DNA from: Aradus depressus
Lineage: Eukaryota > Arthropoda > Insecta > Hemiptera > Aradidae
Length of the DNA: 64,000 nt
Direction: 5' to 3'
Assembly (NCBI GenBank): GCA_963662175.1
Contig: OY759224.1
Span: 28,405,489 to 28,469,488 of the forward strand
The position numbers were made by a program, and so were the translations under genes. The notes beneath the pieces were generated by a model, which saw nothing but the letters and a program-made list of their open reading frames with translations, was not told the origin of the DNA and ran no database searches. Shown here piece after piece: positions 11,700 through 23,018 of this stretch; the first letter of the stretch is position 1, and every line of letters starts with the position of its first letter.

Positions 11700-12328
11700 C
11701 TATGTACACCGAACGCCAAGCTGTGCGCAGTATAAAGGTATGTACAGACAATACATCTCTTAGGGTGAAATATTTTAGTTACATATTTCTAATATTACAT
11801 GAGGTGCTGTTGTGAACAAAAATTAGTTCAAAACATGATTTCTTATTCCTTAAAAAATAAAACGATGGGATAAAAACTGTTAATATCATTGTCAGTAATT
11901 ATCCCCTCCCTCTTATAATATATTCTCAATATAGTTTTCTCTGATTATATTACGATTTGATAGTTTATGGAGGTTTTACGTGCATTTTTACCATATCCCA
12001 ATGGCTGGTCCAGAACAGATGAAAGTAAGGATTTCATCAAGAGATTTAATTAACAACTGAATTAATACATATTACATATAATGACAGTCTCCCTACATAG
12101 ATACATAGAAAATGAGAGCATTTTCACAACAATTAAGGCCTTTTTAACTCAATAATTAAGAAAATTCGAGCTACAGATGGGTGTTATGTAATATGACTAC
12201 AACGGATAGGATAGGTGTAAACAGTATTTTCTGAAATGTGATTGAAAATATAATGTTAAACAGGGTACCTAGCTTTACAGCAGTAATCTTTATGACTTTG
12301 TGCCCAATTATGCTCCAGCCCAATCTTC
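11700..12328. other. Gene-free stretch
   Basis: I see no supported gene or named repeat here apart from weak resemblance to DR1-type modules around 11890-11990. Confidence 0.5.
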
Positions 12329-12674
12329 AGATGTAATATTTTTTCTTAGTTGACATTCTTAAAATAATTTTAAATTATTAACAGTCAGAAATACTGTTAG
12401 CTTTGTACATGCCTTATCAAGACATGCGTCAGGCATAAATAAAAAACATATAATAAGGCATAATATAGGCATTATATTATAATATATTATATTGCATGCA
12501 CAATATGTCCATTCAAAAAAAATATATATAAAGGTTATATAATATTACTAATTAAAAAATAATTATAATATTACCTCATATGAATTAATGTCAGCTTTAA
12601 GAAAAGACTCCCAGAAAAGATTAACTTTAGTCGAAATGTTAGAAAATAATGCTTTATCACCCATAGATACAAAA
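12329..12674 (+). repeat. Copy 2 of the ~300-bp direct duplication (empty site)
   Basis: This copy matches 10571-10733 plus 11081-11216 and lacks the SINE. At the point equivalent to the insertion it reads AAAATATATATAAAGGTTAT without interruption, which confirms the SINE boundaries and target duplication in copy 1. Confidence 0.85.
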
Positions 12675-14955
12675 ATCACACATAACTTTGAATCGACACT
12701 GATTAGGAAACAATAAGCGCGACAATTTTTCAAATCAACAAATCATTTGTTTTGGAAAACACTCGAAACTTGTGATTATATAACACTCAAATCTGCAACG
12801 ATTTGCAACCTCCACTACCACTGACCCAGCGATGAATGATCAGACCGGTGTCGACAGACAGTATTCAAATGTTTACACTAATCAGTATAGCCACTACAAC
12901 TAAGAGAAATAATGATTTTGATTTTCTCTTTAGATAATTCATCAATGATATGTTTTCGTCTAAAAATAGAATATAGAATATTTTTTCATCCGTACTATAA
13001 ATAAAATGAGAACCATTCATCGTTTATGATAACGAGGTTCAATGATCAAGGATGACATAAATGTTTTCAAGCAAACTTCAGGCCCCGTGTTTCAGATTCA
13101 TACATCTCAAAATGGCCTGGTTATGGTTTTTTTTAAAATTAAATATCAACCAAATAATATAACAATATTATGTTCATGATAGGTCTATATTGGAAACCTA
13201 TAAACCACAGATCGGTGATCCGCGAGGATCTGTAAAATTATTCTTCTAAATTATGTTAGATTTATCTGAGGGAAAATGTAGGTACTACACATAAGTATGG
13301 CCAATCCAAGAGGCTATATTGCGACCTGCGCTGTCTGCTATTGCACGCCGTTATTGTGGAAAATGAAATAGCGAACTTTAATGACTCATAGAAATTTTAT
13401 TTTAGAATTGACCTGGGGTCACATTGAAAAATCGATGAGCATGAATTGTTATAAATTATTCGGCAAAAGTTACATTTTTTTTCTTTCTCAAAACTCTTAG
13501 TCTTTTCGAGGTCTTAAACTGAGAAAAAGTAAAGATTGATCTGGTTGATTCATTGAATAAATGTGATTTTCTAATCTTGTGTTTGTAAATGTGTGAAGCT
13601 TGACGTAAAACAGTTTAATCGAATATTACTAATATATAAATTTAAAAAAACCTAAAATGGTCGTCCAATCTGGTTTACAAAAACGATTAAATCTATTATG
13701 AATCTTATATATTTTTTGTAGTATTGAGAAGGCACAAACGTATCTGTGATGGGGGGGAAGGGTGCGGGTGTGAATGGTTATATTTCTTGTAATTTTGTTT
13801 GCTTCTTACATTCCTGTTGTAAGTTTTTTTTCTTTTTTTAATTGTTACAGTTCGCCTGAGAACTAACGAACAACTAATCATGTATGTATATTTTTTATTT
13901 TATTTTCTAGTTTATAGCTCATTTCATTGATACATTGTTTGTCTGTCTATAGGATTCTAATAATAGCTTTAATTAGTTGACATAAAGTTACTACACTCTC
14001 CTCAATAATTAATTTCATTATTTACACTTTGTATTATTTAAAGAAAAAACTAATTTTGCTATTAATATAACCTTTTAAACGGGATTGAAAGACCAATTGT
14101 AGTCAGTCATTTGATCGGGCCCATATGTCTGAAATGTTTATATCCCCTGCCAACCTATATTTAACTCTATTTTTATGTATTGGCAGCGGATAAAATTATA
14201 TTCCCCCCTCAGATTTCAAGATAGCCATGCCAAGTTTTATGACCGTGACTTCTTTTGATCACAATTCAGTTGAAATGTAGTCATGTATTGTGGTTGATAT
14301 AATCTGCAACATTTTTTACTCAGAATACAATATTTACATTTCATATTTAAGGTAAATAATATCATTAATTTTGTATTTAATGTATATAATAATAAAAATA
14401 AGAAGTTTGTGCGAAAGTTTTTTCGCTTTAAACGTCTAATGTTCGTTCTTGAATTGTTGAAAATTTTAATATTAAAATAAAGACACGCAAATATAATCAT
14501 CAACATCTTTGTTAATTCCTTGTTGTGTCTTTGAAGTTTATCAGTAATTTCGTAGCTATCATTCTTTTTTTCTTGGAAAAGATTTAGGAAATTGACTTTT
14601 TGTTGGTATATTTTAAACTGTTATTCTGCGGAGCATCAGAAATTATTTAGCCGGACTGAGGTGTTACGCCTCCTGCAGGATTAAAATTATGGGAAATATT
14701 ATTTAGAGCATGAAATAAGGAGTCAGTTTAATTTATATTAATTTCCCAGTGATTAATGAAGGAGAAAACTTCCGTTTCTATCTATTCCAAAAGTTCCAGT
14801 GTTTTTGGAGGCCATGCAAATGAGTAATGGTTCAATGTTAGACGATTGGAGATTTTTTTAGAATGTATGATCTGTTTCTATATAATTTCCTGAGATTTTG
14901 TCTAGTGTAACGAAACGTTAGCAATTTATAAATTTTCAAATTTTATGTTGGGAAG
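12675..14955. other. Gene-free AT-rich intergenic DNA
   Basis: About 2.3 kb without a supported gene. The longest frame (14237-14506, minus) has the low-complexity N/K/F/L composition expected from AT-rich DNA and no domain. No named repeat is recognised. Confidence 0.6.
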
Positions 14956-15197
14956 TGCAAGCCACATGTGAAGCACGCCGTCTTTCGGATGGGACATTAA
15001 GCGATGCTGCCGAGTCTGTACGATGTCATGTACTCGTTACAGATCCCTACTCTAGGTGAATAAACCTGGGTTGGCAAAATTTAGAGTTTCTAGAGTAGAT
15101 CGGGCTAATGTCCACCTGAGTCACGAAAGAGCGCTCTGGTAGTAGGCGATATGACCTCATAGTTGAAGCCCGAGCATGAGTCACAATAACTCACTAA
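14956..15197 (+). mobile_element. SINE, 5'-truncated
   Basis: It matches the SINE body from AAGCACGCCGTCTTTCGGAT to GCCCGAGCATGAGTCACAAT and lacks the tRNA head, consistent with incomplete reverse transcription. It has several substitutions, so it is older than the copies at 28.4, 45.4 and 50.5 kb. It ends about 270 bp upstream of the CAMKMT start codon. Confidence 0.85.
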
Positions 15198-15470
15198 ATA
15201 ATTCATATAGTGTAAAAGTGTTCAAGGAAAATTTTGTTCAGTGTGAAGTGAGCTTTTGAGTGATTTCATTCTGTCTTCTATATTAAAGTTTAGATTTGAA
15301 CTTTATTAAGTTTTGGAGCATTTCTGTGGAGGTTATTGTAGTCTTATCGATTTATTAACACAAAATTTCCTATAGAAGTGTGAAATTGTATATTAATTAG
15401 TTTAAATACAAATAATGGTTGGGTAACAGGCTTTGGTTGGGTTGCAGGGGCAGGGGGCTTGGTTGACCGG

Positions 15471-16322
15471 ATGGGTATAGAGAGCCACCGCCACCGCAAC
15501 GAGACTGCGCGGAGGCGGTGGGGCATGTTGGCTCGAGCACTCACCACAGCCGGCCGTGAGCAGACCACACATGACCAAAACCAAGACACCATCTCAGTGC
15601 GCCGCATTACCAACTTTGGTCTCGTGCGCATCTCACATCTCGGCTCTGGATGGTACCTCTACACCGTGGGTGAGTTTTCAGTGAAAATACTGCATCTCTC
15701 CAGGCCTCTAACTCCAGAAGATCTCATGGGATTTAATAATACAGGGAATGTGTGTGTATGGCCTTCTGAAGAAGTCCTGGCCTATTGGGTTCTCTCCAAC
15801 AGAAGTTACTTCGATGGGAAATCAGTATTGGAACTTGGTGGTGGAATGTCTTGTCTCGCCGGTTTGTACATAGCGAAATATACTCAAGCGAACAAGGTTC
15901 ATCTAACCGATGGCAACAAAGAATCTGTAAAAAATGTCAAAATCATTCTTGAAGAGAACAATCTCGGAGAAGATCAAGGAGTCACCTGCGAAGTATTACA
16001 ATGGGGTGAACTTCTAGGAAATAAATATGACTTAGTATTAGCAGCAGATTGCCTCTTTTTCGAAGAAACTCGCAGTGAACTGGTGAAAACCATGTGGGCA
16101 GGACTGGAGGCAGGAGGTGTTGGCTTAGTAACCGCCCCCAGAAGAGGTACCACCCTAGATAAATTTCTAGAAGAAGTACACAGTATAGGTTTTAAATATT
16201 GTGTACAGGAGTGTTACGATTCTACTGTCTGGGAAAGACATCTTGAGCTCGAAAATCAATGTCCCCACTATGATTCGGATATCCACTATCCAGTTTTTAT
16301 TCATTTGACAAAAAGTCTTTAA
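15471..16322 (+). CDS. CAMKMT: Calmodulin-lysine N-methyltransferase
   Basis: A class I, SAM-dependent methyltransferase that trimethylates a lysine of calmodulin (family knowledge). The 283-codon frame covers the whole family length. Visible signatures are the family block NTGNVCVWPSEEVLAY (about residues 89-104), SAM motif I ELGGGMSCLAG (from E121), the post-I acid in VHLTDGN, the motif LVLAADCLFFEE (A191-A192-D193-C194), APRRG, and a C-terminal HYPVFIHLTK like that of animal homologues. I start at the ATG at 15471; the frame stays open a few codons upstream but only with TTG. The N-terminal ~60 residues are poorly conserved, as in the family. It has no intron, unlike the other genes here. 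Codon use is richer in G/C in the first 200 bp. AATAAA signals lie near 16508 and 16608. Confidence 0.95.
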   Translation: MGIESHRHRNETARRRWGMLARALTTAGREQTTHDQNQDTISVRRITNFGLVRISHLGSGWYLYTVGEFSVKILHLSRPLTPEDLMGFNNTGNVCVWPSEEVLAYWVLSNRSYFDGKSVLELGGGMSCLAGLYIAKYTQANKVHLTDGNKESVKNVKIILEENNLGEDQGVTCEVLQWGELLGNKYDLVLAADCLFFEETRSELVKTMWAGLEAGGVGLVTAPRRGTTLDKFLEEVHSIGFKYCVQECYDSTVWERHLELENQCPHYDSDIHYPVFIHLTKSL

Positions 16323-18215
16323 AATGTTTAATTATTTAAATAGGAAATACATCTGTGAAATTCTAATGCCTTATCATGAAACAATATTGTAAGTATTATT
16401 TGTGAGATTTGCAAACAGCTTCATACAGTGAACGTGGATCAAATGGAGTGTCAGAGATCATATGCCAAACATGTTTTCTTTGTTGCGATATACAAAATAT
16501 CTCGCTTAATAAATATTTTAATGGAACAGAACTTGTAGAGCATTCTTCGTTATCGTTAAAATTAGTTTTACCAATATAAACATTGCAATCTCTGAGATAA
16601 TGCCTAATAAAACTCGCCTAAGTATTAATTACATATTTCAGATTTAGGTAAAACTTGGCTGGGAAGTTATAAGTACACAACTTTTTGGATTTGCTAGAAT
16701 TAACGCGGATTATGTCAAATCCTGGAGGAAATAGAAAAGATTTATTTCTCCATCTGGGGGAAAGTAATGCTACATATTTATATATTTTCTTTTGTTTCCA
16801 CCATCCTAAGGATATAATAGGGGTGAACGGAAAGTTTTCCTTTTCGCATTTTATTATCTCACTCTTCAAGACACTTTAAGAATCACTCTTCTTTCTCGTT
16901 AAGAAACCTCTCTTTTTCATTAATTCACTTTCTCTCTTTAAAACACTTTGAAAATACAGAAAAAAACACTCTCAAACATGCTATATTTATGTTATAACAA
17001 TGATTTAGGTTATATAGTTAGGTTTTCTTTCTATTCATAGTACATTTTTCAAACCAAAGTAAAATTTCCATCATCAAAAAACCCTAAAGAAACTTGGGCC
17101 CCACTTTTTTTTTTACATTTTGAAATATTAAATAATTTATTACTTCACATAAAAATTGCAAGCTTCACGAATACAATAAAAACAAAGAAGGCCTTATTTA
17201 TGGTTCAGTCATTGCCAAGAGATTTTTAAAAATGAGGACCCATAAGAAACTACACCCAAAATGGAGAATACTAATGAATATTTAGGACAAATATTACTTT
17301 TTAAATTAAAAATATTACCGGCAATAGTAAGTGTTATAGCGGGAACTTGAAGCAGTTAAATTTCAGTATCAGGCAATTTCATCAAAGTGTTTTCTTGGGA
17401 TAAATATTAAAACGACACATTTTACAAAAAATTTAGTACGCAATTTTGAAGGAATAGTTTTCGGAACTTTATGGACTCCATTTGACTTCTGCGTCTAATC
17501 TGTTAATCTGTTCGCTAATCTCACAAAATATTTTCTCCCCCGAAAAAAGGTATTGTATACAGTTACATTGAAAAGTTGTAAAGTAAATAGGCAGGTTATT
17601 AGAATTTCACGGACGAAATATCTCAAAGTATTCTTATTACATTTCCTGAACATTGACACTGTAGAATTATGCGAAATGTATTCTCACTTGGTTCAAAAAA
17701 AACGTAGATTATTGTCATTATGGCACGGTCCATTTTTGTTTTCGCAGCTTCAGTAGCCAAGTAGTTTTGATTTTGTGTCAATGTGTATTTTGTTCTCCGT
17801 CCCCTTTGTATAACTTTTGTAACCTTATATATTTTTTCTTGACTGTTTACATTTGTATACTTTTTTTTTTAGGTTAATAAATTATTTATTATTGATATAT
17901 TTTTTTGTTGGTATATAATATCAAAATGTTGTTTAAGTATTTAGTAAATTATGTGCCATATAGAATAAATAAATAAATTACAATTTTTGTAACTAATTAA
18001 AAAAAATTTAAATGAATTGACTGACCATTTAGCTCATTTTCTAGTTATAATAATATAAAATAGATTTGTCTTAGAATAATTGGAGATCCTAGAACAACAT
18101 TCATGTAACTGCAATATTTTTACTTTTTGGGATTTTGTGGCCTTTTTTTAAGCACTTGATTATACCGGAAGGATACTTCAAAAACACTTCACTATATTGG
18201 TCAGATTTTACGCGA
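16323..18215. other. CAMKMT 3' flank and gene-free DNA
   Basis: The first ~300 bp probably include the CAMKMT 3' UTR, with AATAAA near 16508 and 16608. The rest is AT-rich and has no frame with a recognisable domain and no named repeat. Confidence 0.5.
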
Positions 18216-18220
18216 CTATG

Positions 18221-18470
18221 TCATTGTTTGCTTTGAAAATGCTGAAAGAGACGAAACTATTGTGTGTGTATCATTGTCCGCTTTGAGAATGCTGAAAGAG
18301 GCGAAACTGTCGTGTGTATATAATTGTTTTCTTATGAAAATGCTGAAAGAGGCGAAACTATTATCGTGTATCATTGTATGCTTTGAAAATGCTGAAAGAG
18401 ACGAAACTTTTGGGTGTATCATTGTTTGCTTAGAGAATACTGAAAGAACGAAACTATTGTCGTATATCTG
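18221..18470 (+). repeat. Minisatellite, ~50-bp period, five copies
   Basis: The unit TCATTGTTTGCTTTGAAAAT..GCTGAAAGAGACGAAACTAT repeats five times with moderate divergence (period 48-52 bp). Short frames on both strands follow the repeat and are not genes. Confidence 0.88.
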
Positions 18471-19090
18471 AACAAGATGGTGGAAATATTGACTAGTAGA
18501 TTGTATGTGTATTTTTTAGAATATATATGTTACTGTCATTATCGACAATAGCTTGTTATTATGGATATTAAGAGTGACGTAGTTAATATCCGAAATTTGA
18601 CTTAATCTAACGTCCTCTAGGCTAGTATCAAACGATAGAAGATTTCTTATATAAATCATTACAACCTTTTTCGATAACATGATATGATTTGTATAAGTGA
18701 AGATTCTTTATAATAATATTTATTCCCGTTAGACTATAACACGGTCATATAGTTTATGCCATAAAAATGTATAAATTAGGTACATAAACTTATTAACTCT
18801 TAGTGTCGGATAAACATGTGATTAGAAATAACAAAAATAATAATAAGATATAGTTTTTAATTATAATTTTTAATTTTTCCAGAAGTCTTTTTCACGGCGA
18901 TATTACGGTATCTTCTTGCGTTCCGTCCTCAGGTCATAATGTGCGAAATAAAAATAATACTTTTTAGTGAAGCTGTGTAGGTTCTTCTGTCGTATATATA
19001 ATAATTGCGTTGAACCATAACATGGTAATTGAATAATACAAAAGGTACTATTTCCAGTTCAGTTATAAATATTTTATATAACATTTCTAT
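18471..19090. other. Gene-free DNA with one CTGAGGA hairpin motif
   Basis: AT-rich sequence. At about 18895-18945, on the minus strand, lies CCTGAGGACGGAACGCAAG..TAATATCG, a diverged relative of the hairpin motif at 48.1 kb. Confidence 0.5.
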
Positions 19091-19205
19091 AGACAACAAT
19101 CTTCTCTCAGGGATGTAGAGTTAGCATCAAACTGTCATTTATTACTACAACATATGTTAAATACAATACATTAAATACCATATGTTAAATACAAACACTA
19201 CATCC
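19091..19205 (-). mobile_element. Probable start of a gypsy LTR
   Basis: On the minus strand the pol relic is followed by a purine-rich run (GTAAGAGAGGAGAGGA) directly before TGTAGTGTTTG. That is the expected order of polypurine tract and 3' LTR start. I cannot place the LTR end or find a partner LTR. Confidence 0.4.
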
Positions 19206-19990
19206 TCTCCTCTCTTACACGAACGTCTTGGCATTCACAGTACTTCACTGGCTTCTTAGTACTGGGTCTTAAATCATACGGGGTCCTTGTACGCCCAGAC
19301 TCTGCAGGATCTGTCTCTTCCTGACTCGTCCTCTCATCATGGATCCTGTCCTCTTGACTCCTTCACCTTCCATATCCTCTTCCTCTCCCTCTAGAGTCCT
19401 TTTCGGTCCACCTCACATAGGAATTAGATGTTTCTCCTCAGATCTCTTGCAGCTGATGTAACCACATATGACCGAGGGGGTGTATTGTACTCAAACGAAT
19501 CTCCCCTGGTCTTTTTAAATCGGGAATCCAAACAGGGTCCTTTGAAAGCAGAGTTGGCAAAACTCGATTTCCCTTTTGTCGAAATGATTCTTATTTCATA
19601 ATCTTATCCTGCAATCCTTGGCTGCAAAAATGGTCAACTATTCTTTCTGCACGACTTTCAAATCTTCAGCTGACAGTAGTGTCGTTCGCAATTTCCTCCC
19701 TTCTAAAAGTTGTGCTGGCGAGAGTCCTGACTCCAACGGAGTGTTCCTGTGAGCAAGTAAGCCCAGTTTCGGGTCCTCACACTTTTGAGAATGCGTTTTG
19801 CAATGTCCACTGTTTTTTCTACCTCGCCGTTTGACTGTGGAAAGTAAGGACTTGACGCGATATGTTCAAATCCATGTTTGACAGAAAACTTTTTAAACTC
19901 TTCTGACACGAACTGCAACTCACAATGTGACCCGACAGATCACGGTATTCCATGCCTTTCAAAAATGTTTTTAAGTGGCCCCCTTCTTTA
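19206..19990 (-). pseudogene. Ty3/gypsy-type integrase relic
   Basis: Read on the minus strand, the segment shows the integrase core end (QFVSEEFKKFSVKHGFEHI, then SSPYFPQSNGEVEKTV with the conserved glutamate) and the downstream GLLAHRNTPLESGLSPAQLL and GRKLRTT signatures. A stop codon (after FERHGIP) and a one-base frameshift (after KRILK) break the frame, and the rest of gag-pol is missing. It is a dead LTR-retrotransposon fragment. Confidence 0.88.
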
Positions 19991-20546
19991 GGCTATAAAG
20001 GGCGAAGTATTTAAAAAATATTTAATATATAAACAAATATGAGTGAAGTAAATAGTATATAACAAAAACAATTAAATATATAATTAGAGATTTTATTTCC
20101 AGCGTGTTAATAGTGGTCAATGGCTTTCATATTTTTGACATTAACTAGTTCACTCTGTCAATATCGAAAATAACAAACTATTGTCAATAACAGCTAACTT
20201 GTCATAACATATACACTTCTGGCAACATAAATTTTCACAAAATAAATATAGCCTATTCTATATTTAAAACCATAATTTTATGCTTGTCACTGGTATTTAA
20301 AAGAACAAAAAAAAAAAAAAAAACTAAGATCTTGTAGATATGTGTTTGTGGTTCTAAACTATCGAATTATTAGCACTAATACAGGTTTTTGTAACATATC
20401 GGGAACAAATTGTCAACAGAATTTATATTGAAAATTTTTATAAATTCTGTGTTAAGTAGAAAGTGTGTTAGTTTGCATTCTATGTAGTTTGTTAAAATGG
20501 CTAATGAAGGGAGGATAGGAGTCAATAAGTTTGGGTATATAGAAAA
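19991..20546. other. Gene-free stretch
   Basis: AT-rich DNA with a poly-A run near 20310. No gene or named repeat is recognised. Confidence 0.5.
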
Positions 20547-20640
20547 ATTAATGGTTCATTTGACTCTCCTCACTTGCAGAAAAGAGTATCTCTTTTAAAT
20601 TCTAAATAGTCTAAATGGGTCTACTGAGAAAATAAGGTTT
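20547..20640 (+). repeat. Copy 1 of a ~95-bp direct duplication
   Basis: ATTAATGGTTCATTTGACTC through ATAAGGTTTT recurs nearly unchanged at 22921-23018. The two copies are 2.4 kb apart and the unit has no recognised identity. Confidence 0.85.
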
Positions 20641-21312
20641 TGAGTAAAGTTTAAATGTTTTCTCATAGAAACAAAAGACGTTGTCTTCCCAATCAGAGTC
20701 GGTTTTGAACGCAACAGCATGATCATTAGTTTCACATCCCACCCGTACGGTGTATAGTCTAAAGGACTACTGACTGATTCTACAACTGTATGGGTGGAAT
20801 GTGTCACTGACAATGTCGCTGTTTGTATTGAAAACCAGGTTCTGGTCACAACTAAAATAGTGGGAAGACAAACAATAATTGTTTATTTGACTTGTACTAT
20901 CTTACCCCTTCGGTAGCCGAATATTGTCCAAAATGTTTTTATTTATTTTATCCATTTTTTAAAATTATATTGGTTTGTGAAGGGATGTTAAATTTATGTG
21001 ATTTATTGTTAAAGGACTGTAATAATTAATATATATGTATATAATATTTTGTAGGTGTAAAACTGCGTTCATTATATATTGTTTGCTCGAGGACTGTAGA
21101 AATAGGCCGTTCATTGACTGCAACTTTTGTATGTTTACACTAGCTGTGGTACACAGCCTTGTACAGTTGACAAAAGAAAACGTTGAACAGAAAAAATTAT
21201 AATATATCCTCCTCTCCCATTTAGTCTCATTACATATTGCAAACCACTCACTTATGTTGCAGTATTGACTAAAAGGCTAGTAACGCATTTTTTTTTGATC
21301 TCATCATAACTT
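20641..21312. other. Gene-free stretch with one unassigned 84-codon frame
   Basis: A minus-strand frame at 20595-20849 has no recognisable domain and runs into the repeated segment, so I do not call it a gene. The rest is AT-rich. Confidence 0.45.
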
Positions 21313-21545
21313 ATAGTTAGAATTGTGGCTTTAACTACAAGGTCATATCGCATACTACCAGGGCGCTCTTTCTTCACTCTGGTGGATATAGACTCAGGAC
21401 CTTCACTTAACATCCCATCCAAAGGATGGCGTACTCAAGTTTTTTTTTCTCCTCCTAGACAAAATAATCTAAGGGTCTAGGCTGGGTTTCGCGATCTTGA
21501 GCTCAGTAAGCAAGGACGCTATCTCTGAGCTACAGGCACCCTCCG
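21313..21545 (-). mobile_element. SINE, degraded
   Basis: It matches the SINE from the tail side (GGCTTTAACTACAAGGTCAT) to the tRNA head (GCTCAGTAAGCAAGGACGC..GAGCTACAGGCACCCTC), with a deletion in the body and many substitutions. Confidence 0.85.
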
Positions 21546-22129
21546 ACGTTATTCTATATCTGTTATCCTCATAATTGTCACTTTTCCAACTCCATATCTG
21601 TGTTTTAATTTAGGCAATTTCCTGTGAATCCCATTTGCCATAATGGGATATTTTAACCCGCAACTTATTGACTGATTTATTTACAGTTTCCAGTTTGCGA
21701 TATTTAGATTGATTTCTCATAAGTTGTATTTTTTTGTTGCAGCTCTTTTTCTCCCACCTTATTTTTTTAAATATATCTTTACTCTATAGACGCTCAGTAT
21801 CTATGAAATTTAATGATGATGCAATTAGTCTTTATTAATAATAATATTTTTTTTCTTTACATTCAGACTAACCAACCTGTTTTTTGCTGTCTATTTCATT
21901 CTTTATATAAAGATTTTTTCCTCGTCCCTTCCATCTTTCTAACAAGGAGGCCTAGGTATCATAATTATTTATTTTAATATAATTTTATTGTATTATTTTC
22001 AATAAAATAAAATAATTATTACAAAGATCCTTAGGTTTCGTGTGAAGTGAAAATTTGGAAAGAACGAGAAAGAAAAGTGTATATAAATTCTTTGCACCGC
22101 CAATTTTAGGGTTTTTGAAATTAAGCCCC
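21546..22129. other. Gene-free stretch
   Basis: AT-rich intergenic sequence with no supported gene or RNA. Confidence 0.5.
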
Positions 22130-22690
22130 AACCCCTGGAACCACTCTTCCCTTCAGCGATATGGCTGAATTTGACCGATTTTGTCGTCATTAGGTTTTGA
22201 CTTTAAATATGAAATTTCATTGCGATACATTTATTACATCGGCAGTTATTGGTTTTTTTTAGTTAGCCTCTGCCCCTTTGACCCCCGTTCCTTTGACTGA
22301 TTTGGTTGAAAATCAATTGGTTGTCCTTATGGAGTTTTGGTCACACAGTATAAAATTAATATATAATAAAACATCGATATATTTATTCTATCTAGTTATT
22401 ATGTTAAGCCTCCCCCCTAATCTCTCCTCCCCATTGATCGAATTCGCTGAAAAATAGTAGGTGTCGTCGTTATCGGAATCTGGGTTCACATATAAAATTT
22501 CGTGTTGGTATATTTATTTATCGGGAATTATCGTGTTCATAGACACACAAAAAGACTTTTTATCACTTTTGGAATCAGGAGGTCGGAAAAAATGAAATTC
22601 CGTTGAAAACTCCGCATCTAATTTTTGACCAATTACATAACTTCCCTTATACTTCGTATAATTGAGGAAATAAAAATGTATAAAAATAAT
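22130..22690 (+). repeat. Dispersed repeat DR1, partial
   Basis: It contains the module CGATACATTTATTACATCGGCAG.. twice, then CACAAAAAGACTTTTTATCA, GAATCAGGAGGTCGGAAAA, and the terminal inverted segment CTTCCCTTATACTTCGTATA.. seen in other DR1 copies. The first module is close to the ~145-bp subrepeat of the 645-bp satellite. Confidence 0.75.
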
Positions 22691-22799
22691 AAAATATACG
22701 TCCAAAAAGTAGATTGGTTAGCATAAATGTAAAAAATTATACCTGTTAATTAAGGCTGTAATTGCATCAAAACAATTGTCTTGTCAATGATAATTTAAA

Positions 22800-22845
22800 T
22801 TGTATAGATACTGAGGATTGGCTTGCAACCAAAACGTCTATAGAG
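22800..22845 (+). other. CTGAGGA-hairpin-AAAACG motif
   Basis: GATACTGAGGATTGGCTTGC followed by AACCAAAACGTCTATAG forms a short hairpin between CTGAGGA and (A)AAACG. A near copy lies at 23487-23523. See the finding on hammerhead-like cores. Confidence 0.5.
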
Positions 22846-22920
22846 TTATTAATTATATTAAAATTCTTTTTAATATCCCCCCCTCCTTTATAAATAATTA
22901 TATTGCACGACTAATTCCTA

Positions 22921-23018
22921 ATTAATGGTTTATTTGACTCTCCTCACTTGCAGAAAAGAGTATGTCTCTTTTAAATTCTAAATAGTCTAAATGGGTTTAC
23001 TGAGAAAATAAGGTTTTT
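22921..23018 (+). repeat. Copy 2 of the ~95-bp direct duplication
   Basis: Nearly identical to 20547-20640, with a two-base length difference in the AGAGTATGTCTC segment. Confidence 0.85.

Noticed and set aside
18216..18422. Repetitive 68-69-codon proteins
   Set aside because: They are produced by a ~50-bp minisatellite; frames exist on both strands with no domain.
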